Positions 1 through 9,136 of a stretch of 51,074 nt of DNA are shown in pieces. Under the pieces are notes generated by a model. The model did not search any database and was not told where the DNA came from. It saw nothing but the letters and a program-made list of their open reading frames with translations. The position numbers were made by a program, and so were the translations under genes. Source of the DNA: Amycolatopsis sp. (lineage in GTDB: Bacteria > Actinomycetota > Actinomycetes > Mycobacteriales > Pseudonocardiaceae); contig NZ_JAODNM010000108.1 of NCBI RefSeq assembly GCF_025464955.1, positions 1-51,074 on the forward strand, read 5' to 3'. Positions within the stretch are counted from its first letter, which is position 1; each line of letters begins with the position of its first letter.

Positions 1-144
1 GGTTCCCAGCGCCCGACTTTTGCACGGCCTCGTGGACCACAGTGCGACGACGTCGGCAGGCGACCTAACCCGATTTTCACCCCTCACCAACCCGCCCGCC
101 AGGGCGGAAGACCGACTTTTGTACAAATTGCCCTCGTTGCAGGT

Positions 145-2016
145 TCAGTGTGTCAGGGCGCGGACGTCCCAGAGCCAGACGCCGTCGACGACGGTGGCGG
201 GCTTGCGGAGCAGCAGTTCGACGGTGGTCCGCAACGCGTCGTCGTCGGGGCGGGGGATCAGCACGAGGACGTCCGCGCGCCAGTACCGCAGGTCGGCGAG
301 GGCGCTGGCACGGTCTGTGTCGGACACCGGCGCGGCAGTGCCGGTCTGGTGGACGTTGTCGAGCATGGTCGCCAGTGGCCGCCCGGAGGCGCCATAGCGG
401 CCGCGTTTGTCGGTCGAGCTGGTCGGGCCGACGAAGTATCCCTCGGGCATGCTGAACCCGAGGCCGGCGTCCATCTGCCAGTGCAGCGGTTCCGATTCAC
501 CACTGCCCGGCAACGGCACGGTGACCACCGTTCCGCCCGGTTCGACGTACTGGCGCCACGTGCCGTCCGCGAAGAACTGCGGAGTCTGCGGACGATCTTT
601 CACCAGGTAGGCGGTCGGCGCGATCGGCAGCAGAACCGCCACCACCGCGCCAAGCCAGACCAGCCGAATGGGCAGCTTGCGTTCGTCGAACTCCTTGGCC
701 GCGGCGAAAACCCGCTCGGTCGCGATGGCGAGTAGCCCGCCGATGGCGAACACGCAGCCCATGGCCAGCCGGGATTCCAGCAGCGACTCGAAAAGCGGTT
801 TGTCGGCGAGGAGCTTCCACGGCCCGGGGAAGCCCGTCTGGTTGTGCGCGACGACGAGCTGCACGCCGGTGGACAGCCAGGCCATCAGGAACATCGAGAT
901 CGCCAGTGACCGCGCGACCACCGACCGCCACAACCAGATGCTCACCATGATCATGAGCACGATCAGCGGCCAGCCGAAGAACGCGTTCTCCTCGGTCCGG
1001 TTCATCGAGATGTCGGCGGCGGCGGTGGGGTCACCGGCGATCGACGCGGTGGCGAACCGGGTGAACGCCGCGGTGTCGTTGCCCGATGGGCCGTGTTGGA
1101 GCGCTTGGTAGCTCTGCGGGCCGAAGAACTGCCACCACAAGGGATACGCGACGATCACCAGCGCGACGGCGGCGGCGATGGGCAGCCCGATCGCGGCAGG
1201 CCGCAGCATCGCGCGTACCTCGACCCGCCTCGAAACGAGGTACGCAACGCCGAAGATCACGAAGGCCAGGACGCCGATGAGGAGCGGTTCCTCGCCGAGG
1301 AAGATCTGATAGGCCACCAAGAGGCCCAGGATCACCCCGTCGCGCACCGGATGCGCGCCCTGCACGAGCCGGATCGTCCGCACGATGATGAACGGCAGGA
1401 CGAACCAGGCCACGAAGTTCGGGTGCGCGTTGCCGTGCGAGATCATCGACGGCGCGAACCCGCAGAACGCCCCGCCGATCCCGGCGCCCACCCTCGACGA
1501 CACCAGATGGCGCGAGAACACCCAGTACCAGGCCGCCGCCGTCCCGGCGATACCGCCGGTGAGCGCGATGGCCCAGGTCACCGTCGGCCCGAACAGCAGT
1601 GTGATGGGGGTCATCGGCACGCTCAGCCCGAGCATGGCGGTGTTGGCCATCATGTTCACGCTGAGCGGGTAGTTCTGCAGGCCGGTGGTCAGCGGGTTCT
1701 GCCAGTGCGCGACGTTGCGCGCGGTGACGTCGAAGAACCACTCCCAGAGGTTCTGGTCCGACGCGCTGTTCCACAGGTAGCCATGGCTCAGGTTCAGCCA
1801 AAGCCCGCTGTAAAGGACCAGCGCGAAGAACAGGTACCCGGCCATGATGCCGACATCCGACGCCGTCCAGCGGCGGCCGGCCCGCTCGGGCGCGGGCTTC
1901 GCGGGATCAGCGAGAGGCGTGTCGGGGGCGTCCGGCTCCAGCAGCGCGGTCAGCTCGTCTTCGTGCAGGCTCACGTAGGAAAGGCCCTCACTGCGGTCTC
2001 CACTGGGTGTCCTCAC
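145..2016 (-). CDS. Polytopic membrane protein, possibly GT-C-type glycosyltransferase
   Basis: A 623-residue protein with a soluble N-terminal tail of about 50 residues, then roughly ten or more hydrophobic segments (about residues 55-475), then a soluble C-terminal domain of about 140 residues. Many membrane helices followed by an extracytoplasmic tail is the layout of GT-C glycosyltransferases that use polyprenyl-phosphate sugars, but I do not see a decisive catalytic motif, so the assignment is weak. Its GTG start overlaps the stop of the upstream serpin gene (GTGA), so the two are probably co-translated. Nothing recognisable lies downstream in positions 1-144. Confidence 0.6.
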   Translation of the reverse strand: MRTPSGDRSEGLSYVSLHEDELTALLEPDAPDTPLADPAKPAPERAGRRWTASDVGIMAGYLFFALVLYSGLWLNLSHGYLWNSASDQNLWEWFFDVTARNVAHWQNPLTTGLQNYPLSVNMMANTAMLGLSVPMTPITLLFGPTVTWAIALTGGIAGTAAAWYWVFSRHLVSSRVGAGIGGAFCGFAPSMISHGNAHPNFVAWFVLPFIIVRTIRLVQGAHPVRDGVILGLLVAYQIFLGEEPLLIGVLAFVIFGVAYLVSRRVEVRAMLRPAAIGLPIAAAVALVIVAYPLWWQFFGPQSYQALQHGPSGNDTAAFTRFATASIAGDPTAAADISMNRTEENAFFGWPLIVLMIMVSIWLWRSVVARSLAISMFLMAWLSTGVQLVVAHNQTGFPGPWKLLADKPLFESLLESRLAMGCVFAIGGLLAIATERVFAAAKEFDERKLPIRLVWLGAVVAVLLPIAPTAYLVKDRPQTPQFFADGTWRQYVEPGGTVVTVPLPGSGESEPLHWQMDAGLGFSMPEGYFVGPTSSTDKRGRYGASGRPLATMLDNVHQTGTAAPVSDTDRASALADLRYWRADVLVLIPRPDDDALRTTVELLLRKPATVVDGVWLWDVRALTH

Positions 2017-3131
2017 GGCTCGACTACACGCGCGAAGAAGTAGACCATACCGGTGGTGGCGTGCCGCACCAGCAGCAGGAAAGGCCGGTCGACCACGACT
2101 TCGACCGGGTCGGCGCTGGTCATCGACATCGCCCGGAACATCACCGCGGTCGCGGCCGCGCCTTCCAATCCCTGCTCGTCGATCTTCAGCACGGCCTGGT
2201 GCAGGATCGCCGAGACGTAGACCCGCGGATCAGGTGTGAGCCCGGTCAGATCACCGCCGCGGGTGAACACCTCCCGGACACCCAACCCCTGACACACCTC
2301 GGTGAGGGGGGTCGACACGTCGAGCGAGAACTTCGGCAGCGACAGCCCGACGGTGTGTGTCTTCGGCGAGCTCAGCAGCGCCGCGAGCGACCGCTCGTCC
2401 AGTGCCGACTCCGCCTCGGCGAGGTCGCCGTCCGGTAGCAGGACGACCGCCTGCACTCCCCCGACCGCCGGCATCGCGACCACCTGCCAGCCGTCACGGG
2501 CGCCGTAGCCGAGCAGCTCGGACTGCCGCATCATGGGCACCTTCCGGACCCCGCCGGGCGCGTGGAAGTCGGCCGGTTCGGTCGCGCCGTCGGTGAACTT
2601 GTGGACCCACGCCGCGCGCAGGTACAACGCGTTGACCAGGCTCGCGACTGTTTCGGCGTCGACGGAGTCCGGGGGCAGCAGCTCGGGGATGAGACCGCGG
2701 GTGCGCTCGGCGACGTCGGCGTTGATCATCAGGCGGGCGCCCTCAGGATCGGCCGCGAACGGCGCGGAGGCGACCTGACCGCCCGGCCACGCGGCGAGTT
2801 CGGCGCGGAACCCGTCCTCGATCGGCAGCTCGTCGAGGGCCCAGAGCGTGTTGGACACGGCGAGCACAGGCTCGTCCCTGCCGTGCGGCTCGTCCAGCGT
2901 CGCGGCGCCGCGCAAGGACACCGCCAGTTTGCGCAACCCGTCGAAGTTCCGTGCCAGCAAGGACACGAGTTCGTCGGCTGTCTTGCCGCGCGCGGCACGG
3001 CTGAGCAACCCGAGCGCGCTGGCCACCGAATACGGCGAGAAACACGAGTTCTGCCCGTCTCCCGCCACCGCCGCGTGCAGCGTCAGGCAGAAGAGCAGAT
3101 GGTCCGATGTGTTTTCGTCGAGCTCAGCCAC
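2013..3131 (-). CDS. Serpin-family serine protease inhibitor
   Basis: A serpin of about 372 residues, normal length for the fold. The N-terminal part carries the NSCFSPYSVASALGLLS segment typical of serpins. The C-terminal part has the hinge IDEQGLEGAAATAV and the serpin signature VVVDRPFLLLV. Aligning the hinge with alpha-1-antitrypsin places Met-Ser at P1-P1' (in MFRAMSMT). No signal peptide is evident, so it may act inside the cell. I chose the GTG at 3131; a GTG at 3167 would add 12 residues, and neither has a strong ribosome site. It lies directly downstream of dgt and overlaps the next membrane gene, so all three look like one transcript. Serpins are uncommon in bacteria but occur in actinomycetes. 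Confidence 0.85.
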   Translation of the reverse strand: MAELDENTSDHLLFCLTLHAAVAGDGQNSCFSPYSVASALGLLSRAARGKTADELVSLLARNFDGLRKLAVSLRGAATLDEPHGRDEPVLAVSNTLWALDELPIEDGFRAELAAWPGGQVASAPFAADPEGARLMINADVAERTRGLIPELLPPDSVDAETVASLVNALYLRAAWVHKFTDGATEPADFHAPGGVRKVPMMRQSELLGYGARDGWQVVAMPAVGGVQAVVLLPDGDLAEAESALDERSLAALLSSPKTHTVGLSLPKFSLDVSTPLTEVCQGLGVREVFTRGGDLTGLTPDPRVYVSAILHQAVLKIDEQGLEGAAATAVMFRAMSMTSADPVEVVVDRPFLLLVRHATTGMVYFFARVVEP

Positions 3132-3182
3132 ACCGAGACGGTACCGGTTCCCCACCGCATTCCGCACTGCTCAGGGACGGGC

Positions 3183-4460
3183 TCAGCCATGACGTCCGGT
3201 ATGCCATGAATGCCAGGCATGGGCCTGGGCGTCGGTCAGCGAAGCGACCTGGTCGACGACGACCCGCAGCCGTTCGGCGTCGCCGGGGGCGGTGTTCCAG
3301 GCGGGCAGGAAAATCGGGTCCAGCGCTTCCGGCGCCCGTTCGGTCAGCGCGTTGACCAGCTCGGCGAGCACCTGGCGCTGGCCGTCCTGCATGGCCAGCC
3401 GCCGCCGGTCGCTCATCACGTACCGCAGCGCGAGCGCCTTGAGCAGGGCGACCTCGGCAGCCACCTGCGCGGGTACCGCGAGCCGTGCCGAGTACCGGGT
3501 GAGTGGGCCTTCGCCGTAGGCGGCGCGGGTGCCCGTCACCGCGGCCGAAGCGAATCGGCCGACGAGCTCGCTGGTAAGCCGCTTGAGCGCGACCTGCGCG
3601 CCCAGTGAGGTGTCGTGGCTGTTCCCGGCGAGCGCGGCGACTACCGGCAGCTCCAGCAGCTCGCGCGCGGCACCCTCCAAAGTGGACACCGACTGGGCGG
3701 AAAAGTGCTTCGCGGCAGCCTCCGCGATGGCGGCGCGCTCCTGCGGGTCGGCGAGGACCCGCAACGAGATTCGTCCGGCGAGCATGCCGTCCTCGACGTC
3801 GTGCACCGAGTACGCCACGTCGTCGGCCCAGTCCATGATCTGCGCTTCCAGACAGGGAACGCGCTCCGGCGCGCCCTCGCGCATCCACTCGAACACGGCC
3901 GCGTCGTCGTCGTACGCGCCGTACTTGACCTGCCCCGGGCGACGCGGCCACGGGTACTTCGTGGTGGCGTCGAGGCAGGCTCTGGTGAGGTTGAGCCCGG
4001 CTACAGTGCCGTCCTCGGTGAGGACCTTCGGCTCAAGCCGCGTCAGGATCCGCAGTGTCTGCGCGTTGCCCTCGAACCCGCCACAGGCTTGCGCGACCTC
4101 GTTGAGCGCCTGCTCCCCGTTGTGCCCGAACGGCGGGTGCCCGATGTCATGTGCCAGCCCCGCGGTGTCGACGAGGTCGGGATCGGCGCCCAGCTCCTCG
4201 GCGATCCCCCGGCCGATCTGCGCGACCTCGAGTGAATGGGTCAACCGTGTGCGCGGGACACCGCTGACCTCGGCGCCTTCGCCGGGACCGACGACCTGCG
4301 TCTTGCCCGCGAGCCGGCGCAACGCGGCCGAATGCAGGACCCGAGCCCGGTCCCGCGAGAACGGGCTGCGCGCGTCTGACCGCGACCCGGCCAGTACCGC
4401 GCCCTTGTCCGGCTCGGTCACCAGGCGGGCCCGGTCGTGCCCGGAATACGCGTCGTCCAC
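3183..4460 (-). CDS. dgt: Deoxyguanosinetriphosphate triphosphohydrolase-like protein (HD domain)
   Basis: A 425-residue HD-superfamily phosphohydrolase expected to split dNTPs into deoxynucleoside and triphosphate. The family signatures are clear: FSRDRARVLHSAALRRLAGK near the N-terminus, then TRLTHSLEVAQIGRGIA, and the metal-binding AHDIGHPPFGHNGE with the HD pair. Length fits the dGTPase family. The GTG start gives an N-terminus MDDAYSGHDRARLV, matching actinobacterial homologues. It leads a short run with the serpin and the membrane protein. In mycobacteria dgt lies not far from glyS, so its position here is consistent with ancestral order. Confidence 0.93.
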   Translation of the reverse strand: MDDAYSGHDRARLVTEPDKGAVLAGSRSDARSPFSRDRARVLHSAALRRLAGKTQVVGPGEGAEVSGVPRTRLTHSLEVAQIGRGIAEELGADPDLVDTAGLAHDIGHPPFGHNGEQALNEVAQACGGFEGNAQTLRILTRLEPKVLTEDGTVAGLNLTRACLDATTKYPWPRRPGQVKYGAYDDDAAVFEWMREGAPERVPCLEAQIMDWADDVAYSVHDVEDGMLAGRISLRVLADPQERAAIAEAAAKHFSAQSVSTLEGAARELLELPVVAALAGNSHDTSLGAQVALKRLTSELVGRFASAAVTGTRAAYGEGPLTRYSARLAVPAQVAAEVALLKALALRYVMSDRRRLAMQDGQRQVLAELVNALTERAPEALDPIFLPAWNTAPGDAERLRVVVDQVASLTDAQAHAWHSWHTGRHG

Positions 4461-4720
4461 CCCACCAGCCTAATCACCCCCACCGACAGATTTCTCCCCG
4501 CCGAGTGCCACCGTTCGGCGGTTGGTTGTGGTGTCGGGGTGGTGTCGGTGTGACTGGTGAGGTTCTCGAGATTCGTGGGCCCGCGAGTCCCACGTTCAGA
4601 TCGCCGAGTCCCACCGGACTGGGGCGGGCGAGTAGTCCTTGGCGGGCGCGAAGGCCGGCCGGGTTGTGTCGGTGTACGGCGAAAGCCGGTGTCCGGAGCT
4701 GGGTGTCGCCTGTGGTGTGG
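4461..4720. other. Gene-free spacer with small inverted repeats
   Basis: This 260-bp stretch lies between the dgt start and the end of the YdcF-like gene and should carry the dgt promoter. It has a 7-bp inverted repeat CCGCCGA/TCGGCGG (4498-4504 and 4515-4521), a 6-bp repeat CGTGGG/CCCACG (4574-4579 and 4589-4594), and the word CGAGTCCCAC twice. I see no coding sequence or clear -35/-10 pair. Confidence 0.4.
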
Positions 4721-5374
4721 TCAGCCGACGCCGGTGCTGCCGAAGTCGTCGGCGGGGGTCATCGTGAGCCGGTAGAACAGGTACGCGCCGGTCTCCCGGA
4801 TGATGTAGCGGGCCTGGATCGCCCTCGTCTGCACGATCGGCCCAGTGTGCGTCGGCGACGCCCACGCGTCGAGCCCGACGTCGTCGGCCATGGTCAGCGC
4901 CCGGAACTCGTGCCACGGGTCGCTGACCAGCACCGCGGTGTTCCAGCCGCGCTGTCGCGCCACGTCCGACACCGCGCGGAGGCTGCGCAGGGTGTCGCTG
5001 CCCTCCGGCACCGCGAGCGTGCTGTCGACGGGGACGCCGTGGCGCTGCAACCAGTTCGCGCCGGTCTGGCCCTCGGTGTAGTTGTCGTTGGTCTTCTTGC
5101 CACCGGTCGTCACGATGGTCGTCGCGACGCCCTCGTCGTAGAGCTCCTTGGCCTTGGCGAGCCGGGCTTCGAAGATCTCCGACGGCTTGCCGTTGTACTG
5201 CGCGGCGCCGAGCACGACGATGACGTCGGCGTGACCGCGGTCATCGGCGCGGCCGACCTGCCAGACCCGGAACCCCGTGCCGCCGATCACCAGCAGCGCG
5301 ATGAGCACCGTCCCGGCCAGGCCGCGGCGCAGCCAGGTGCGCAACCCCGGCTTGGCGACCTCTGGCGTACTCAC
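4721..5374 (-). CDS. YdcF/SanA-like DUF218 membrane-anchored protein
   Basis: A 217-residue protein with one N-terminal membrane segment (about residues 17-38, TWLRRGLAGTVLIALLVIGG) followed by a DUF218 domain. The domain opens with ADVIVVLGAAQYNGKPS and contains the conserved ARLAKAKELYDEG, TTGGKK, EGSDTLRSL and VSDPWHEFRA segments. DUF218 proteins of the YdcF/SanA type act at the cell envelope, but their reaction is poorly defined. I use the GTG at 5374, which begins VSTPEVAKPGL just before the membrane anchor. The open frame continues upstream, but that part overlaps the response regulator and is not plausible protein. Confidence 0.85.
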   Translation of the reverse strand: MSTPEVAKPGLRTWLRRGLAGTVLIALLVIGGTGFRVWQVGRADDRGHADVIVVLGAAQYNGKPSEIFEARLAKAKELYDEGVATTIVTTGGKKTNDNYTEGQTGANWLQRHGVPVDSTLAVPEGSDTLRSLRAVSDVARQRGWNTAVLVSDPWHEFRALTMADDVGLDAWASPTHTGPIVQTRAIQARYIIRETGAYLFYRLTMTPADDFGSTGVG

Positions 5375-5439
5375 CTGGCCATCCTCGCAGAGCGTGCCCG
5401 AACGGCGACGCGGGGCGCGCCCACCAGCCGTTGCCGGAT

Positions 5440-6045
5440 CTAGAGCCAGCCGCGTTCTTCCGCAAGTCGCACGGCCTCGGCGCGGGTCCGGGCGCCGGTC
5501 TTCCCGATCGCGGCGGACAGATGGTTGCGCACAGTTCCCTCGGACAGGTGAAGCGCCCGGGCGATGTCGGCGACCGTGCTGCCGTCCTTGGCGGACTTCA
5601 GCACCTCGTGCTCCCGCGTGGTCAGCGGGCTGGCGCCGGTGGCCAGCGACTCCGCGGCGAGCGAGGGATCGACGACCCGCAGCCCGCTGTGGACGCGGCG
5701 GACGGCGTCGACGAGCTGCTCCGGCGGGGCGTCCTTGACCACGAACCCGGACGCGCCGGCCGCCATCGCCCTGGCCAGGTAGCCCGGCCTGCCGAAGGTG
5801 GTGCAGATGATGATCCGGCACGACGGCATCGCCTTGTGCAGCTCGGCCGCGGCCTCCAGGCCGTCCTTGCCCGGCATCTGGACGTCGAGCAGCGCGACGT
5901 CCGGGCTGGTCTCCTTCGCCGCGGCCAGCACGTCGTCCCCCGAGCCGACCTGGGCGACAACCTCGATATCGGATTCCAGGCCGAGCACGGTGGCCAGTGC
6001 GCCGCGCACCATCGCCTGGTCGTCGGCGAGCAGGACGCGGATCAA
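5440..6045 (-). CDS. NarL/LuxR-type response regulator (DesR-like)
   Basis: A 201-residue two-component response regulator. The receiver domain has the acidic pair in LLADDQ (residues 8-9), the phosphorylation site Asp54 in LLDVQMPG and Lys104 in FVVKDA. The C-terminal LuxR-type helix-turn-helix (about residues 138-200) shows LTTREHEVLKSAKDGSTVADIA and LHLSEGTVRNHLS. Its start overlaps the stop of the adjacent histidine kinase by 4 bp, so the two are a coupled pair. With the ABC-2 exporter just upstream, the likely role is control of that exporter in response to a membrane or drug signal. The inducing signal is unknown. Confidence 0.93.
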   Translation of the reverse strand: MIRVLLADDQAMVRGALATVLGLESDIEVVAQVGSGDDVLAAAKETSPDVALLDVQMPGKDGLEAAAELHKAMPSCRIIICTTFGRPGYLARAMAAGASGFVVKDAPPEQLVDAVRRVHSGLRVVDPSLAAESLATGASPLTTREHEVLKSAKDGSTVADIARALHLSEGTVRNHLSAAIGKTGARTRAEAVRLAEERGWL

Positions 6046-7256
6046 GCGAGTCCTCCGGCGACTTCGGCGCGGGCCGTGACCGGCTCGGGCCGAGCCGCGG
6101 CTTCGACGGGCGCCTCGGCCCGCACCAGGAAGCCCCCGCCGGGCCGCGGTCCGGCCTTCACCGTGCCGCTCACCAGTGCCAGCCGTTCGTTCAGGCCGCG
6201 CAAGCCGTTCCCCGAGACCACGCCACCGGACGAGGACTCGCCGTCGTCCTCGATCTCCAACCAGGTGTCGCCGAAGCGCACCTTGACCCGGTGGGCACTG
6301 GAATGGCGGAGCACGTTGGTGACCGCCTCCCGCAGCACGTAACCGAACGTCGGTTGCAGCGACGGGTGCACGTTGTCCACCGCCTGCGGCAGGTCGAAGT
6401 CGATCTCGGCGGCCCGGAGCGCGGCCCGCGCGCCGACCAGCTCCGCCGACAACGACACCTCCCGGTACTCCGACACGGTCGCCCGGACGTCGGACAGCGC
6501 ACTGCGCGAAAGCCCCTCGACCTCGCGGATCTCGAGGATCGCGCGGTCTTTGTCCGCTGAGCTCTCCAGCACCCGGCGGGCGAGTCCCGCCTTGACCGTG
6601 ATGGTGGTGAGGCTGTGTCCGAGGATGTCGTGGAGGTCCCTGGCCATGCGCTCCCGTTCACCGGCGACCGCGAGCGTCGCGATTTCTTCGTTGGCCTGCC
6701 TGAGTGCGCGCATCGCCCTGACGAGCCTGCCCATGAAGAACAGCGCGCCGGTCACCGCGGCCACCGTGGTCAGGTTGCCCTGTATCCGGCCGAAGTTGCC
6801 GAGAAGCAGCTCGACCACGGCGAACAGGCCGAGGCTTCCGCCGTCGAGCACGACCACCCAAGCGGGTGGCAGGGCGAACGCGATGACAGCCGTGGCGTAG
6901 ATCAACCCGTACAGCGAAGCGAACCCGAACATCGCGAGCACGCCCCAGCCGATTGCCAGCATCAGGACGCAGAACCCCAGTCGTGTATCGAACCTCGTCC
7001 TCGGCAGGACCAGCGGGAACGCCACGTAGCAGACGCTGTAAGCAGCGAGGAGAACCACGGCCAGCGTCTTCCACCACATCGCGTGGCCACCGGAGAACAC
7101 TTCGTCGACCGCCGGGGTCAGGAGCGGCAGCAGGAAGGCGACGCTGATCAGGTACCACCGCCACAGGGACGACTGCGGCCCGTTCTCGCCGAAGTCCTCC
7201 TCGCGCCACGTCCAGCCGCCCGACGCCCAGCGCACGCTCTTCTCACTCACCGCCAT
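6042..7256 (-). CDS. Sensor histidine kinase (DesK-like, HisKA_3)
   Basis: A 404-residue membrane sensor kinase. About five to six hydrophobic segments span roughly residues 33-175. The dimerisation/phosphoacceptor helix is ERERMARDLHDILGHSL with His209 as the phosphorylated residue. The HATPase domain has the N-box REAVTNVLRHS and the G-box GNGLRGLNERL. This is the NarX/DesK class, in which the sensing part is mostly the membrane bundle itself. It overlaps the response regulator and lies 13 bp after the ABC permease gene, forming an exporter-plus-two-component unit. Confidence 0.92.
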   Translation of the reverse strand: MAVSEKSVRWASGGWTWREEDFGENGPQSSLWRWYLISVAFLLPLLTPAVDEVFSGGHAMWWKTLAVVLLAAYSVCYVAFPLVLPRTRFDTRLGFCVLMLAIGWGVLAMFGFASLYGLIYATAVIAFALPPAWVVVLDGGSLGLFAVVELLLGNFGRIQGNLTTVAAVTGALFFMGRLVRAMRALRQANEEIATLAVAGERERMARDLHDILGHSLTTITVKAGLARRVLESSADKDRAILEIREVEGLSRSALSDVRATVSEYREVSLSAELVGARAALRAAEIDFDLPQAVDNVHPSLQPTFGYVLREAVTNVLRHSSAHRVKVRFGDTWLEIEDDGESSSGGVVSGNGLRGLNERLALVSGTVKAGPRPGGGFLVRAEAPVEAAARPEPVTARAEVAGGLA

Positions 7257-7269
7257 CGCCTTTCGGTCT

Positions 7270-8010
7270 TCAGACCCGAGCCGAGTCTTTACGGTAGCGC
7301 CTGGCGACCAGCGCCATCAGGACCACGGTCCAACCGCCGAGCACCATCGCGGCGTGGCCGAAGCTGACGTTCAGCTCGTTCGTGACCACCGGCCGGACCA
7401 GCGCGGTGAGCCAGTAGCTGGGCAGGAACTGCGCCACGTTGTGTACCCAGGCCGCCGTGTCGATCGGGATCCACAGCCCGCCGAGGAAACCCATGCCCAT
7501 CATCACCAGCATATTGACCGGCTGCATCGACTCCGGAGTGCCGAACTGGCCGAGCAGCAACCCGATCAGCACGAGTGGGACGGACCCGATCCAGATCCCG
7601 GCGATGATCTTCACCCAGCCGATGGCGTCGAGGTGCACGCCTTCGGCCACCCCGGCGATCAGCGGCACGAGGATCAGCGCGGGCAGCCCCACGAGCATGC
7701 CGGAGACCCCCTTCCCGCCGAGGTAGCCGGGACCGGACAGCGGGGTGAGACGCAGTTGCCGCTGCCAGCCGACGGAACGTTCGACGGACAGCCTCGCGCC
7801 GGTGGACATCGACGCGGCCAGCGTGCCGAACACCATCATGTTCACCATCACCACGCCGACCGCCGACGCCTTCTCCGCCGGGGTGACGCCGCTGAGGAAA
7901 AGGTTGGCCTGCAACAGGAACATCAGCACCGGGAAGGCAATCGCGAAGAGCACGAACCGGGTGTTGCGGAACGTCCGCCGGATCTCGGTGCGCAGGTAGG
8001 TGACACTCAT
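7270..8010 (-). CDS. ABC-2 type transporter permease
   Basis: A 246-residue membrane protein with about six hydrophobic segments, starting MSVTYLRTEIRRTFRNTRFVLFAIAFP, a common opening for ABC-2 permeases. The single-domain size implies a homodimer working with two copies of the ATPase encoded just upstream. The ATPase stop overlaps this start by 4 bp, so the subunits are translationally coupled. The substrate is unknown; with a DesK/DesR-like pair downstream, an antibiotic, lipid or peptide is a reasonable guess. Confidence 0.9.
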   Translation of the reverse strand: MSVTYLRTEIRRTFRNTRFVLFAIAFPVLMFLLQANLFLSGVTPAEKASAVGVVMVNMMVFGTLAASMSTGARLSVERSVGWQRQLRLTPLSGPGYLGGKGVSGMLVGLPALILVPLIAGVAEGVHLDAIGWVKIIAGIWIGSVPLVLIGLLLGQFGTPESMQPVNMLVMMGMGFLGGLWIPIDTAAWVHNVAQFLPSYWLTALVRPVVTNELNVSFGHAAMVLGGWTVVLMALVARRYRKDSARV

Positions 8011-8984
8011 CGCAGGTTCTCCTGGATCTGGGCGGCGGTAGCGGCAGCGGCGGCAGGGTTATCGGGGCTGGTGAGGGAAAGGAACGCGCCTTCGAGGCCG
8101 ACCGCGGCGATCTCGATGTCGCGGGCACCGGGCTGGGTCGCCAGCAGTGCGCGCAAGGTGGCGTCGGAGTCGGTGCTGGAGATGGCGACCCGGTCGCCGC
8201 GGATTTCGAACTCGGCGATCGCGGGCAGACCCGCGATCGCCGAGCCGGTGACCCCCGGCACGACCGCGCGGACCGTGCGACCCCCTGCGAGCGCACGGAC
8301 CTGCGCGACCGAACCGTCGGCCACGATCTTCCCCGCCCGCATCAGCACGACGCGGTCGGCGAACTCTTCGGCTTCCTCCAGATAGTGCGTCGCGAAGAGC
8401 ACTGTCCGTCCGGTCGCCGTGTACTCGTACATGGACTTCCAGAACTCGCGTCTGGTTCCCACATCCATCGCGGCGGTCGGTTCGTCGAGGACGAGCAGGT
8501 CCGGGTCGCTGACGAGCGCGACCGCGAACCGCACGCGCTGCTTCTGACCACCGGAGAGCTTGTTGGCGCGCCTGCCTGCCAGATCGGCGATACCCGCACG
8601 GCTCAGCGCGTCCTTGACCGGCATCGGCCTGCGGTGCAGCGATGCCACCATCGTGACCATCTCGCCGACCGTGGAGTCGTCGAGCAGCGCGCCGCCCTGC
8701 AGCATCGCGCCGATAGCGCCGTGGGACACCGCGTCGCGCGGTGTGGAGCCGAAGACGGACACCGTGCCGTGGTCGGGTTCGGTGAGCCCCAGGAGCATGT
8801 CGACGGTCGTGGACTTGCCGGCGCCGTTCGGGCCGAGCAGCGCGACGACTTCGCCGGGCGCGATCGTCAGGTCGAGCCCATCGACGGCGCGCACGTCCCC
8901 ATAGTGTTTGCGCAGGCCAGTGATATGCACGGCCGCACCGTCGGCGACCCCGGCGCCGGCGTTCGAAGTCTGCGTCTTGTTCAT
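8007..8984 (-). CDS. ABC transporter ATP-binding protein
   Basis: A 325-residue ATPase of the drug/lipid exporter class. It has Walker A GPNGAGKST, signature LSGGQKQRV, Walker B LLVLDEPT and the switch histidine in FATHYLEEAEE. About 90 residues follow the nucleotide-binding core, as is usual for DrrA/CcmA-like ATPases. I place the start at the ATG at 8984 (MNKTQTSNAG); a longer frame begins 66 bp upstream but encodes an Arg/Pro/Gly-rich stretch unlike the family. It is the first gene of the exporter/two-component operon. Confidence 0.93.
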   Translation of the reverse strand: MNKTQTSNAGAGVADGAAVHITGLRKHYGDVRAVDGLDLTIAPGEVVALLGPNGAGKSTTVDMLLGLTEPDHGTVSVFGSTPRDAVSHGAIGAMLQGGALLDDSTVGEMVTMVASLHRRPMPVKDALSRAGIADLAGRRANKLSGGQKQRVRFAVALVSDPDLLVLDEPTAAMDVGTRREFWKSMYEYTATGRTVLFATHYLEEAEEFADRVVLMRAGKIVADGSVAQVRALAGGRTVRAVVPGVTGSAIAGLPAIAEFEIRGDRVAISSTDSDATLRALLATQPGARDIEIAAVGLEGAFLSLTSPDNPAAAAATAAQIQENLR

Positions 8985-9068
8985 ACCCGGAACTCTGCCG
9001 CCGGGAGGCCCGGCGCCCCTGGGCCGAGCGTCACGACGTGGCCATGACAAGTGTCAGGGGTCGGAAAA

Positions 9069-9117
9069 CGGAAACGGGCCGTCCCCGGCGAAGTTCGCCG
9101 GGGACGGCCCGTTTCCG
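9069..9117 (-). terminator. Perfect 23-bp intrinsic terminator after glyS
   Basis: The arms at 9069-9091 and 9095-9117 are perfectly complementary over 23 bp with a 3-nt loop. On the minus strand the hairpin is followed by TTTTCCGA, a short U tract, so it fits an intrinsic terminator for glyS, which ends at 9137. It separates the glyS transcript from the ABC/two-component operon. Confidence 0.9.
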
Positions 9118-9136
9118 TGTCTGCGGTGAGCCCTGG

